64,000 bases of DNA from Acidobacteriaceae bacterium KBS 83. Lineage in GTDB: Bacteria; Acidobacteriota; Terriglobia; Terriglobales; Acidobacteriaceae. A program made the translations under genes and the position numbers. The notes under the pieces were generated by a model. It was not told the DNA's origin, ran no database searches, and saw nothing but the letters and a program-made list of their open reading frames with translations. The stretch covers positions 496,001 through 560,000 of the forward strand of contig KB906734.1 in assembly GCA_000381585.1 (NCBI GenBank). Reading direction: 5' to 3'. Positions 19,107 through 27,928 of this stretch are shown here, piece by piece (positions within the stretch are counted from its first letter, which is position 1; every line of letters starts with the position of its first letter).

Positions 19107-19203
19107 GGCCGATCTTCACAGAATTGTCACTTCTCCATGCGTTCCAACGGGAAGCGGCGCGAAGATGCTCTAATAAAAGCGTCCTCAGGAGGAGGCGAAA
19201 TCG

Positions 19204-19764
19204 ATGTCCACGTCACGTTATGCAGTTCTGGCCGCGCTGGTGATCGCAGCCATCGCGGGTATTTTCGCAACGCGGAGCGCGCGGGCCGCTGATGATTCTG
19301 TCCCCGCAGTCGGACAGCAGGCACCGGAGTTTTCACTGCCATCGCAGGAAGGCACCAAGATCAGCCTGGACCAATATCGAGGCAAGTGGGTAGTTCTGTA
19401 CTTCTATCCCAAGGACATGACCTCGGGCTGCACGATGGAGGCGCACAAATTCCAGGAGGACCTGCCGAAGTATCAGCGGGACAATGCAGTGGTCCTGGGC
19501 GTGAGCGTCGATTCGGTCTCGAGCCACAAGACCTTCTGCGCGAAAGACGGTTTGAGTTTCAAACTGCTGTCCGATGAAGAGAAGTCCACGGTTTCGAAGT
19601 ACGGATCGCTGGGCAACTACATGGGCATGAAGATCGCCAAGCGGAACACCTTTCTGATCGATCCAGAAGGAAAGATCGCGCATGTGTGGACCGGCGTTGA
19701 TCCTGCGAACCACAGCACGGAGGTTCTCGCGGCTCTGGCGAATCTGCAGAAGAAGAATGGATAG
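19204..19764 (+). CDS. bcp: Exported thioredoxin-dependent peroxiredoxin (BCP/PrxQ type)
   Basis: 186 residues with an excellent Shine-Dalgarno sequence (AGGAGGAGG about 8 nt before the ATG). A signal peptide RYAVLAALVIAAIAGIFATRSARA places the enzyme outside the cytoplasm, unlike most BCPs. FYPKDMTSGCTMEAHKFQ contains the peroxidatic Cys76. The resolving Cys usually found five residues later is His81 here, but Cys112 (TFCAKDG) may serve instead, as in PrxQ forms with a distant partner Cys. It reduces peroxides. A strong rho-independent terminator follows 28 bp after the stop. Confidence 0.93.
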   Translation: MSTSRYAVLAALVIAAIAGIFATRSARAADDSVPAVGQQAPEFSLPSQEGTKISLDQYRGKWVVLYFYPKDMTSGCTMEAHKFQEDLPKYQRDNAVVLGVSVDSVSSHKTFCAKDGLSFKLLSDEEKSTVSKYGSLGNYMGMKIAKRNTFLIDPEGKIAHVWTGVDPANHSTEVLAALANLQKKNG

Positions 19765-19792
19765 ACGAAGCGACAGAGTACAGACGCAAAAA

Positions 19793-19818
19793 AGCCCGGC
19801 ACGATGCCGGGCTCTTTT
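19793..19818 (+). terminator. Rho-independent terminator, probably bidirectional, between peroxiredoxin and histone-like genes
   Basis: Perfect 9-bp stem AGCCCGGCA (19793-19801) and TGCCGGGCT (19805-19813) with a 3-nt loop, followed by TCTTTT. A run of A's precedes the stem, so the minus-strand reading also ends in T's and could stop the convergent histone-like gene at 19842. Confidence 0.9.
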
Positions 19819-19841
19819 GCTTGCCTCGTACTACGATTGCA

Positions 19842-20411
19842 TTACTTCTTCTTTGTTGCCTTCTTTGCGGCCTTCTTGGTGGACTTCTTCTTTGCCGCCT
19901 TCTTGGTTGCCTTCTTAGCCGACTTCTTCGCCGACTTCTTCTTTGCTGCTTTCTTTACTGCCAATTGAGTACCTCGCTTCGTGGATTTACTGCGTGCGCC
20001 CTTTTTACCAGCAGCCTTTTTGGCCGCCCTACCGCCGCTGCGGGCGCTGCTGCTTTTTTTCGCGGCAGATTTGCTAGAACTCTTCTTCTTCGCTGCTTTT
20101 TTGGCAGGAGCTTTTTTGGCGGCCGCCTTCTTTGCGGGTGCCTTCTTTGCAGGTGCCTTTTTGGCTGCAGCCTTCTTTGCCGGTGTCTTCTTGGCCGGTG
20201 CTTTCGAAGGTGTGCTTACCGGCGGTGTCACACCGACTGGTGCACCGTAATCGTCATCGTCGCCATCATCTTCCGAAGAGAGAGGAACGCTGATCTCTTC
20301 ATCTTCCTCATCCTCATCGATCTCTTCTTCCAACTCATCCGAGTAGTCCTTGCCCTCGGGCTCCTGTTCACCATCGTCGTACGCTGCAAAAAGCTTCCGT
20401 TCGTCCTGCAT
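19842..20411 (-). CDS. Histone H1-like polyampholytic protein (acidic N-terminus, Lys/Ala-repeat C-terminus)
   Basis: 189 residues from ATG 20411, chosen because GGAGG stands 7 nt before it; two ATGs further upstream have no such signal. Residues about 12-55 are extremely acidic (long runs of Asp and Glu). Residues about 70-189 are built of KKAPAK, KKAAAK and KKSAKKA-type repeats, like the C-terminal tail of eukaryotic H1, AlgP or chlamydial Hc1. The basic tail is expected to bind DNA or RNA; the acidic head may self-inhibit or recruit partners. A TATAAT -10 box on the minus strand lies near 20493-20498. Confidence 0.82.
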   Translation of the reverse strand: MQDERKLFAAYDDGEQEPEGKDYSDELEEEIDEDEEDEEISVPLSSEDDGDDDDYGAPVGVTPPVSTPSKAPAKKTPAKKAAAKKAPAKKAPAKKAAAKKAPAKKAAKKKSSSKSAAKKSSSARSGGRAAKKAAGKKGARSKSTKRGTQLAVKKAAKKKSAKKSAKKATKKAAKKKSTKKAAKKATKKK

Positions 20412-20625
20412 CTGTTCGCCTCCGGGCTTACTCTTCATTGGCTTCGCTTGTGGCAGCGAGCGCAAATATCGACCACTCCACCTGCGGCGCGGATTATAGC
20501 AACAGCATGCAACGGTCTGCTAGCGAACGCAAGAGAGAAACGCTTGCGCATTGCACGAATGGACCGTGCGAGGACCGCGTCCGATCAGTGGGTGCTGCGC
20601 GCATCACTTCGCGAGCGACACCTTT

Positions 20626-22386
20626 TTAGTTGTGATGCGTCTTTGTTTGCGTTTGGGAAGATTGCTTGCTGTGCGCGCTTTGCGACGTCTTCTTTGCTGT
20701 CGAATGCGCTCGACTGCTGCTCCCATGTCTACGTTTGCCTCTGGCTGACGCGGAAACATGCGCCGGCTCGGCAACAAAGAGAGTCTGGCCGGGGCGGATG
20801 GTGCTGGAGTGGAGATGGTTCCAACGCCGTAATTGCTCCGTAGTGACGTTGAAGCGGTCCGCAAGCGTAACCAAGGTATCTTCGCGTTCCACGCGGTAAC
20901 GGGCACTGCTGCGTTGCATTCCCGACGCGGCAGGGGGGACGGTGGGGATGATCAGTGCATCCTCTCCAGAGATGTCGGCGGCCGGATCGATCTGATTTAC
21001 GAATGCGATGTCGGCCGAGGAAACGTGGTAGGTCTTCGCCAGGGCTTGCAGCGTATCGTCCGGTTGCACGCGGTGATATCGCCATGCTGTCCGCTTATCC
21101 GGGGGAATCTCGGCGATCGCCTCCATGAAGATGGACTTGCTCCCGGTGGGAAGATGCAGATCGTATGGCTCGTCAGGCGGCGTGATCATGCGCAGCAGGC
21201 TAGGATTCAGACCTACTATTTGCTGGACCGGGACGTTGACAATGTCGGAGACCAGACGAAGGTCGATGGAGCCGTTGACTGTCACGGTATCGTCGGCGAT
21301 TGCCGGGTCGGCGTTCAGGTCCGTAAGACCGTACTGCACAGGATTCTTCGCCATGACGGCAGCGGCCAGGATGATTGGCACGTAGTTCTTCGTCTCCTGC
21401 GGCAGGTTGTTGCGTTTATAGAGCTCCCAGAAGTCGGCGTAGCCGGTGCGCTGGACCGCTCGCTGTACGTTGCCGGGACCCCAATCGTAGGCGGCCATGG
21501 CCAGGTACCAGTCGCCAAACTGCTGGTAATTCTTCTTGATTTCGCGCGCGTAAGCCCGGGTGGACTTCTCCGGATCAAAGCGCTCATCCACCCAGCCGTT
21601 GCGCTCCAGCCCATACGCGCCGCGGAAGGGCATGAATTGCCACATGCCCGCTGCACCGGACCGTCCGTTGACGGCCTGCACCTGGAAGCCTGATTCGGCG
21701 ATGGCCTGATAGATGAGATCGGCGGGCACGCCTTCGTCGCGCAGGGTGCGTTCAATGAGGTCCTTGTAGCGGCCCGCACGACGCAGAGAACTCACGATGG
21801 TGTTGCGACCAATCGTGGTGTTAGAGAAGTAGCCGATGTAGCTGGTGACCGCATCGTTGATGACCAAGGGAAGGTCAGATTGGGTGGTCTTCAATTCCGC
21901 TTCGGCAGCAGCGCGGATATTCGGATCGACGGGGAAGGTGACATCGTTGGCGACGCCCACCGGCGTCTGCTCCATTGGCGCGACAAAGCCATTGCCCTGC
22001 TTCAGCGCATCCATTTCCAGCGCGTTGACAGCATCGACGATGTGTTCGAACTGGTCGCTGAGCTGCGGGCTGGTTTTGAGGTCAATTCCGCTGGACATCA
22101 TGGTGTCCACCGCGTTATCGAAATCCCGCTTGGCGGCAACCAGATCGCCGGCGTGGTAGTTCCGCATGCCGCTTTCGTAGTCGTTCTGAGCGGCGGTGAT
22201 CACCTGTTGCTCCTGCGGGCTTGGCGGCGGCGCCGGTTGCTGAGAACTCGGCGCGGGGCGGGCTGCCGGCGAAGGAACCTGTGTTTTCTTCTGCGCGGAT
22301 GAACGCGCCGGGGTCGCACTGCAGCAGCAGAGTAGGAGGAGGAGAGCCGCCTGAACGAGAGCGGCGCGGGGGGGTGAAACTTCCAT
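20626..22386 (-). CDS. mltD: Membrane-bound lytic murein transglycosylase, MltD-like (SLT plus two LysM)
   Basis: 586 residues from ATG 22386. An N-terminal signal, AALVQAALLLLLCCCSATPA, is followed by a Pro/Gln-rich linker. The family 1D lytic transglycosylase domain is at about residues 190-350, with catalytic Glu in AIAESGFQVQA, then GAAGMWQFMP and AAYDWGPGNV. Two LysM repeats follow (YHRVQPDDTLQALAKTYHV and YRVEREDTLVTLADRFNV), then a basic Ser/Lys/His tail. It cleaves peptidoglycan glycan strands to 1,6-anhydromuropeptides in the periplasm. lepA is divergent, 166 bp away. Confidence 0.93.
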   Translation of the reverse strand: MEVSPPRAALVQAALLLLLCCCSATPARSSAQKKTQVPSPAARPAPSSQQPAPPPSPQEQQVITAAQNDYESGMRNYHAGDLVAAKRDFDNAVDTMMSSGIDLKTSPQLSDQFEHIVDAVNALEMDALKQGNGFVAPMEQTPVGVANDVTFPVDPNIRAAAEAELKTTQSDLPLVINDAVTSYIGYFSNTTIGRNTIVSSLRRAGRYKDLIERTLRDEGVPADLIYQAIAESGFQVQAVNGRSGAAGMWQFMPFRGAYGLERNGWVDERFDPEKSTRAYAREIKKNYQQFGDWYLAMAAYDWGPGNVQRAVQRTGYADFWELYKRNNLPQETKNYVPIILAAAVMAKNPVQYGLTDLNADPAIADDTVTVNGSIDLRLVSDIVNVPVQQIVGLNPSLLRMITPPDEPYDLHLPTGSKSIFMEAIAEIPPDKRTAWRYHRVQPDDTLQALAKTYHVSSADIAFVNQIDPAADISGEDALIIPTVPPAASGMQRSSARYRVEREDTLVTLADRFNVTTEQLRRWNHLHSSTIRPGQTLFVAEPAHVSASARGKRRHGSSSRAHSTAKKTSQSAHSKQSSQTQTKTHHN

Positions 22387-22552
22387 GCGGTTCAGACGTG
22401 ATCCTCGCGTCATTGTAGAGCGGCAGCCCGGAGCGTGCCGATGATAAACTCAAGCTTCGAGTGGACTTCGGTACTCTTGCGCTCGCATCTGTGCTCATCC
22501 CCGCGCGACGCACCTGACGCTCGACTCATTCGCAAAGCGCATATCCGCATTC

Positions 22553-24364
22553 ATGGACACCAGGCACATACGCAACTTCGCGATCATCGCGCACATCGAC
22601 CATGGCAAATCCACGCTCTCCGACCGGCTGCTGGAGCTGACCGGTTCCGTGAGCGCGCGCGAGATGCAGGCCCAGGTGCTGGATGCCATGGATCTGGAAC
22701 GCGAGCGCGGCATCACGATCAAAGCGCATGCCGTCCGCATGCTCTATAAGGCAAAAGATGGCGAGCTTTACCAGCTCAACCTGATCGATACGCCGGGTCA
22801 CGTGGACTTCTCCTACGAAGTCTCGCGATCCCTGGCTTCGTGCGAGGGCGCGCTGCTGGTGGTAGATGCGACCCAGGGGGTCGAGGCACAGACGCTGGCG
22901 AACGCCTATCTCGCAATCAGCAACGGCCTGGACATGATTCCGGTGATCAACAAGATCGATCTGCCGAGCGCGGACGTCGTGCGCACGCAGGAGATGATCG
23001 AGAACGCGGTGGGCATTGACGCCACCGACGCCATCCCGGTAAGCGCCAAGACAGGCGAAAACGTCGAAGCGATCCTTGAGGCGATCGTCCACCGGCTGCC
23101 GCCACCCACCGGTGATCCCGATGCGCCGCTGCAGGCACTGATCTTCGACTCGTGGTTCGACGCGTATCGCGGGGTGATTGTGCTCACTCGGGTGATGCAA
23201 GGCACCTTGCGCAGGGGTGCGCGCATCCGGCTGATGTCGAATGGACGGGTCTTCGATGTGGAGTCGATGGGAGTGCTGACGCCGAAGCCGGTAGAAGTCT
23301 CAGAACTCGCGGCTGGTGAGGTCGGCTTCTTTGTGGCGACCATCAAGAATGTCGGAGACACGAAGATCGGCGACACCATCACGGAGGATGGACGGCCGGC
23401 GCCGGCGGCGCTGCCCGGCTTCGAGGACATCAAGTCGATGGTCTTCGCCGGGCTCTACACCGTGGATTCCCATGAGCACACGCTGCTCCGTGAGGCGCTG
23501 GAGAAGCTGCGGCTCAATGATTCGTCGTTCTCTATGGAACCGGAGAGCTCTGCCGCACTGGGGTTCGGATTCCGCTGCGGCTTCCTTGGACTCCTGCACA
23601 TGGAGATCATCCAGGAGCGGTTGGAGCGGGAGTTTGACCTGGACCTGATCACGACTGCGCCGGGAGTCCGGTACAAGATCCGGCTGACCGACGGCAGCGA
23701 GATCGAGGTGGACAACCCCTCACGCTGGCCGAACCCGAGTGAGATCGAGGAGGTCGAAGAGCCGGTGATCCGGGCGACCATCCTGACCAATGAAGAGTAC
23801 GTGGGCGGGATCCTGAAGCTGGTGGAGGAGAAGCGGGGACGCCAGCAGAACTTCGAGTACGTGACGCCGACGCGGGTGATGCTGACGTATGAGCTGCCGC
23901 TGAACGAGATCGTGCTGGACTTCTACGACCGGCTCAAATCGGTCTCCCGCGGTTACGCATCGCTAGACTACAGCCTGTCCGGTACCTGGTCGTCGCCCAT
24001 GGTCAAGCTGGACATCCTGGTCTCGGGCGAGCCGGTGGATGCGCTCTCGATCATCGTTCACCGCGACTTCGCCTACGAGCGCGGTAAGGCGCTGGTGTCC
24101 AAGATGCGGGAGCTGATCCCACGGCAGCAGTTCGAAGTGGCGATCCAGGCGGCGATCGGGTCGAAGATTGTCGCTCGTGAGACAGTTGCGGCTCTGCGCA
24201 AAAACGTGCTCGCCAAGTGTTACGGCGGAGACATTAGCCGCAAGCGCAAGCTGCTGGAGAAGCAGAAGGAAGGCAAGAAGCGCATGAAGCGGATCGGGAA
24301 AGTGGACATACCGCAGGAGGCTTTCCTGGCCGTACTGAAAGTCGGCGAAGACGCCGGAAAATGA
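22553..24364 (+). CDS. lepA: Elongation factor 4 (LepA) GTPase
   Basis: 603 residues, full length. The GTP motifs are G1 AHIDHGKST (13-21), G3 DTPGHVDF and G4 NKID. The C-terminal LepA-specific domain is present ([34 protein letters not shown]). It binds the ribosome and acts on translocation or biogenesis under stress. The ATG is preceded by no strong Shine-Dalgarno sequence. In many bacteria lepA lies beside signal peptidase lepB; no lepB is present here. Confidence 0.97.
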   Translation: MDTRHIRNFAIIAHIDHGKSTLSDRLLELTGSVSAREMQAQVLDAMDLERERGITIKAHAVRMLYKAKDGELYQLNLIDTPGHVDFSYEVSRSLASCEGALLVVDATQGVEAQTLANAYLAISNGLDMIPVINKIDLPSADVVRTQEMIENAVGIDATDAIPVSAKTGENVEAILEAIVHRLPPPTGDPDAPLQALIFDSWFDAYRGVIVLTRVMQGTLRRGARIRLMSNGRVFDVESMGVLTPKPVEVSELAAGEVGFFVATIKNVGDTKIGDTITEDGRPAPAALPGFEDIKSMVFAGLYTVDSHEHTLLREALEKLRLNDSSFSMEPESSAALGFGFRCGFLGLLHMEIIQERLEREFDLDLITTAPGVRYKIRLTDGSEIEVDNPSRWPNPSEIEEVEEPVIRATILTNEEYVGGILKLVEEKRGRQQNFEYVTPTRVMLTYELPLNEIVLDFYDRLKSVSRGYASLDYSLSGTWSSPMVKLDILVSGEPVDALSIIVHRDFAYERGKALVSKMRELIPRQQFEVAIQAAIGSKIVARETVAALRKNVLAKCYGGDISRKRKLLEKQKEGKKRMKRIGKVDIPQEAFLAVLKVGEDAGK

Positions 24365-24661
24365 CGGCCCGGATTTCAACCGGGCTGGCGATCTGTGGAA
24401 AGCTCCCGACGGGCGGTTCCGGCGTTCACTTTCTATTCACAACCGTGCGGTTACGGAGAATCCTCATAAACATTTGTTAATAGATGAGTTACATGCAGCA
24501 AAATCCGTTGGAGTGCTGCGAATGGCATACGGGCGCGGAGTTGGCTTCACGAGGAAAGCTCGCGATCCACAGAATTTTCCACACCGGACAGGGAAGGATT
24601 CGCTGGCCTGAGCCCGCCTTGGAGCGGGCTCCGAACCGTTCTTCGGAGCCCGCCAGCCAGG
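24365..24661. repeat. Intergenic region with 12-bp perfect inverted repeat 3' of ompH
   Basis: About 300 bp without a gene. Bases 24624-24635 (GCGGGCTCCGAA) and 24642-24653 (TTCGGAGCCCGC) form a 12-bp perfect stem with a 6-nt loop, 8 bp beyond the ompH stop. A third arm, AGCCCGC at 24611-24617, could pair alternatively with GCGGGCT. There is no T-run on either strand. It may stabilise the ompH 3' end or act as a terminator. Nothing else was seen in this stretch. Confidence 0.6.
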
Positions 24662-25366
24662 TCAGTGCGTGGTAGTGGTCCGGGGGGCCGGGGTGGTGGT
24701 GCGGGCCGGGGGCCGCGTGGTGGTAGGTGCGCTGGTCCGAGCAGGGGCAGGCTGGGCCGGAACGCCCGACTGCTTGTTGTAGGCCTGGAGGACGGCTTCT
24801 GAGATGTTGGTGGATTCGGCAGCCCAGAGAATCGGCGACTGCTGCTGCTGCTGCGAGCCGGCGTCGAGGATAATGGTGTAGCCATTCTGCTGCGCGTATT
24901 GGGTCATGACGCCGGCGACCTTCTGCGCGATGCCGCTGAACTTCTCGTTCATCTCGCCCGAGAAGTCGTTGCGGGCATCCTCGACATTGCGCTGCAGCGT
25001 CTTTTCCTTCTCGTCGATGGTGCGCAGACGCGTCTGACGCTCGGCATCGCTCAGCTTGTCCCCGGCAGTCTGCAGGTCCTTCTTCAGCGTGTCGACTTCG
25101 TCGTTCTCGGCTTTGATCTGCTGCTGTTTCGGCTGGAACTTGGTGTTCAGCTCATTGAAGGCGCGCTGACCTTCATTGGTCTGGCCGACGACGGCTTCAA
25201 ACTGGATGACCGCGATCTTGGCGGGGCCGGCGGGGGCAGTGCCAGCGGGGGCCCCGGGGGCGGAGGGTGGCTCTGCTGCGGTCTGCGATGGCGCGGGGGC
25301 TTGGGCGAGCGCGCTCGCGCCCAAGGTGGACGCAAGCATGCAAACGAGTGACAGAGAACGCTTCAT
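24662..25366 (-). CDS. ompH: OmpH/Skp-family periplasmic chaperone
   Basis: 234 residues from ATG 25366; the open frame upstream lacks a matching start and GGAG lies about 12 nt before this ATG. Signal peptide KRSLSLVCMLASTLGASALA. After a Pro/Ala-rich linker, KIAVIQFEAVVGQTNEGQRA begins the OmpH domain, followed by the long charged coiled-coil tentacles (QQQIKAENDEVDTLKKDL to QKVAGVMTQYAQQNG) and the closing strand YTIILDAG. The tail is Pro/Thr-rich (about 40 residues). It carries unfolded outer-membrane proteins through the periplasm to BamA, whose gene lies upstream on the same strand beyond a histidine kinase gene. Confidence 0.9.
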   Translation of the reverse strand: MKRSLSLVCMLASTLGASALAQAPAPSQTAAEPPSAPGAPAGTAPAGPAKIAVIQFEAVVGQTNEGQRAFNELNTKFQPKQQQIKAENDEVDTLKKDLQTAGDKLSDAERQTRLRTIDEKEKTLQRNVEDARNDFSGEMNEKFSGIAQKVAGVMTQYAQQNGYTIILDAGSQQQQQSPILWAAESTNISEAVLQAYNKQSGVPAQPAPARTSAPTTTRPPARTTTPAPRTTTTH

Positions 25367-25537
25367 TTGACTAGGAAACTCCTTCAGTTCTTTTGGGATC
25401 GATCCAGGCACATGCGGCACGCTGTCCTGTGATCTCCCCCTTGCGCAATTCCATTGCAGGCCACGTAGCGCCCAGGTGGGCACAGGATGATGCGCACAGG
25501 AGACACGGACAGAGGACATCTCAGGAACTTGGGGACG

Positions 25538-25543
25538 ATTATA
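25538..25543 (-). promoter_or_regulatory. Predicted -10 box of ompH
   Basis: TATAAT on the minus strand, about 170 nt upstream of the ompH ATG, implying an untranslated leader of roughly 165 nt. No good -35 at 17-nt spacing. The leader is long for an Skp gene, but no recognised riboswitch was seen in it. Confidence 0.4.
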
Positions 25544-25698
25544 GAGCAGGTTCCCGTTTGCAAGGTACCCCTGCGGGTCGTGAATGTGTGTTTCCCGCCG
25601 GTTGTTCCCGTAGCGATGGCGAGGCGATCGTCACGTGTGGATCCCCGGGTGCGGCTTCCGGGTCAACCTTCAGGTTTGGCCGTCCCGCGGTAACGGTA

Positions 25699-25896
25699 CC
25701 CACCCCACCCCCTCCCCCGGTGCCGGAGGGCAGGTTGTAAGTTATTTCGATTGATTTAGTTAGGGTGCCTTCCGAGGGCTAAATATGTCCACACAAAGGA
25801 CTTAGCCGTAAAAATATCATTTCATTGCGTTTAGGGGCGAGTGATTCAGGATTGTTGCTCCCGCTGTCGATGTGCCCCTATTTCCAGAGTAGCGGA
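25699..25896 (+). repeat. Intergenic repeat element, copy A (three palindromic 25-nt units)
   Basis: About 200 nt between the histidine kinase stop and the ompH promoter. It opens with a C-rich tract and a small GGAGGG hairpin. Three 25-nt units follow at 25738-25762, 25780-25804 and 25809-25833, each starting TAA and ending TTA, with the second ending GGACTTA. The 17-nt spacer between units 1 and 2 contains TTCCGAGGGC. It closes with CCCCTATTTCC...AGCGGA (25875-25896). Copy B at 53833-54037 shows the same order, unit lengths and spacing. No coding potential was seen. Confidence 0.75.
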
Positions 25897-25961
25897 TTGC
25901 GGCATATTCCCTGCCACATTCATCCGTCACAGTGACGGATACAGTTCCGATTTGAAACAGA

Positions 25962-27626
25962 TCAGTGCGTACCTGGATTCGCCGCGTCGAGCGGGAAAAA
26001 GATCGAGAACACCGTTCCGCGGCGTTCCGGGCGCTGACTGCTGCATACGCGCACTGCGGCATTGTGGCTCTGCAGAATACCGGCGCTCACCCACAGGCCG
26101 AGTCCGGTACCGGTCATGCCTTTGGTCGTGAAGAACGGATCGAAAATACGACGGCGCGTCATCTCGGACATGCCGACGCCGGTGTCGGCAACGCTGACGC
26201 GGATGCCCGGTTCACCACTCCGCCAATTCACTGCATCCCGCACGCGCAAAATCATGCGATCGCCGTGCTCACTTGCATCGATCGCATTCGCGACAAGGTT
26301 GGCAAAGACCTGTCGCAGGTCGGCCTCGTAGGCCGTGATCTGCCGGCGAGTGCCATATTGTCTTTCTACGCGGATCCCGGCGTTCTTCAGCCGCGGCTCA
26401 ATCAGCGTCAGGACGCCCTCCAAAACCTCAGGCAGCGATGTGTCCCTTGCCCTGGTGGATTGGCGGTGAAAACGCAGCGTCAGCGTGGCGACCTTGGCGG
26501 CACGCGCGAGCTCCGCCTGCGCCTGAGCGAGATATTGCAGCCGCACCTCTTTTTCCGATGTGGTCTCCACGAGGTAGAGGAGGTTGGTAACGGACTCCAG
26601 TGGATTGTTGATTTCATGGGCGATGCTGGAGGCCAGCCGTCCCACGGCAGCCAGCTTTTCCGTCTGTATGAGGACCTGTTCGGCTCGCTTACTCTCGGTC
26701 ACATCGACGCCGAGCACGATGATTCCGGAGATGGTTCCATCCGACTCCCGCATCGGCTGGTAAATGAAATCCAGGTATCGCTCTTCGAGAGGCTGGCCGG
26801 CGGTCCGAGCCAGATGCATGGATGTACCGTGTCCGACGAAGGGCTCGCCAGTTTGATAGACGCGATCGAGCAGTGCGAGAAAACCCTGTTCATCGGCTTC
26901 CGGCAGGGCTTCGCGAGCCGCTTTGCCAATTACATGTCGCTGACCGATCAGTTCCTGGTACAGAGGATTGGTCAATTCGAAGATATGCTCAGGTCCACGC
27001 AGTGCGGCGAAGAAGGCCGGTGCCTGCTGGAAAAGATCTGTGAGCTGCGCCCGTTTCTGCTCAAGTTCCTTGATGAGTGACGCCCGCTCTATTTCCAGGC
27101 GCTTTCGCTGTGTCGTCTCGGAGCAAGTCACGAGCGTTCCGCGAATCGTGCCGTCGGCGTCGCGCACCGGGCTGTAGCTGTAGGTCCAATAAACATCCTC
27201 CAGCTTCCCGTTGCGATAGATGGGCACAAGCTGGTCCTCGTGCCAGCTGGCCTCTCCACGTGTCATCACAGCCTCGATCTGGGGGCCGATGATGGGCCAG
27301 ATCTCAGGCCATGTCTCAATGGCGGCGCGCCCAAGGGCCCTGGGATGCTTGTCGGCAGCAATGCTTGGACGATACGCGTCGTTATAAAACTGGGTGAGTT
27401 CGTCGCCCCACCAGAGAAACATGGGAAACCGCGAAGCGAGCAGCGTGTTGACGGTGATGAGCAGAGTATCTGGCCACTGTTCGACCGGGCCGACCGGCGT
27501 CTCGCTCCAATCGAAAGCGCGCGTCAGATCGGCCATTTCCCCGGTACTGTAGATGAGCTCCCGCGGAGCTTTGGCAATGAGTGGAGCGGGCTCCGCAGGA
27601 TCGTTCTTCCACTCTGTGCATTCCAT
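25962..27626 (-). CDS. PAS-domain sensor histidine kinase (soluble, orphan)
   Basis: 554 residues. Two PAS-like sensor domains: about 40-180 (FPMFLWWGDELTQFYNDAYRP and YSYSPVRDADGTIRGTLV) and about 200-315 (FIYQPMRESDGTISGIIVLGVDVTE). A kinase core follows: H-box SSIAHEINNPL with phospho-acceptor His337, N-box LVANAIDAS, G1 VADTGVGM, F-box FDPFFTTK and G2 GTGLGL. No membrane helix or receiver domain is seen, so it senses a cytoplasmic cue. No response regulator gene is adjacent. It lies between bamA and ompH on the same strand, an unusual insertion in an envelope cluster. Confidence 0.92.
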   Translation of the reverse strand: MECTEWKNDPAEPAPLIAKAPRELIYSTGEMADLTRAFDWSETPVGPVEQWPDTLLITVNTLLASRFPMFLWWGDELTQFYNDAYRPSIAADKHPRALGRAAIETWPEIWPIIGPQIEAVMTRGEASWHEDQLVPIYRNGKLEDVYWTYSYSPVRDADGTIRGTLVTCSETTQRKRLEIERASLIKELEQKRAQLTDLFQQAPAFFAALRGPEHIFELTNPLYQELIGQRHVIGKAAREALPEADEQGFLALLDRVYQTGEPFVGHGTSMHLARTAGQPLEERYLDFIYQPMRESDGTISGIIVLGVDVTESKRAEQVLIQTEKLAAVGRLASSIAHEINNPLESVTNLLYLVETTSEKEVRLQYLAQAQAELARAAKVATLTLRFHRQSTRARDTSLPEVLEGVLTLIEPRLKNAGIRVERQYGTRRQITAYEADLRQVFANLVANAIDASEHGDRMILRVRDAVNWRSGEPGIRVSVADTGVGMSEMTRRRIFDPFFTTKGMTGTGLGLWVSAGILQSHNAAVRVCSSQRPERRGTVFSIFFPLDAANPGTH

Positions 27627-27928
27627 AGATACGAAGTTCGGGTGTGGCGCTCGTTTGTGGTTTTTGGGGGACTGGTGTTGCTCATCCTATGCACGGACGT
27701 TGTGCAACGCCAGTTCTTTGTTTCTGTTCTTCAGTAATACCGCTACCGGAACCGGAAAACGTAGCGAGTCTCTCGCCAGGCGATCCCTGGCGAGCGGAGC
27801 CAAAGATTCGCAGCAGAGTTTCCAGGCGAGAGCCTTCGACCTTCTCCTGATTCGATCGATCTTGCAGGTGCCTGTCGCGCTTTGCTTACGCGCGGGATGA
27901 CCAGGTTGGCAGCGATCCACTCACGACA
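27627..27928. repeat. Intergenic region with 9-bp inverted repeat 3' of bamA
   Basis: About 300 bp between the bamA stop and the kinase start. CTCGCCAGG (27772-27780) and CCTGGCGAG (27786-27794) form a perfect 9-bp stem with a 5-nt loop, in a position that could end bamA transcription, but without a T-run. Nothing else convincing was found. Confidence 0.45.
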
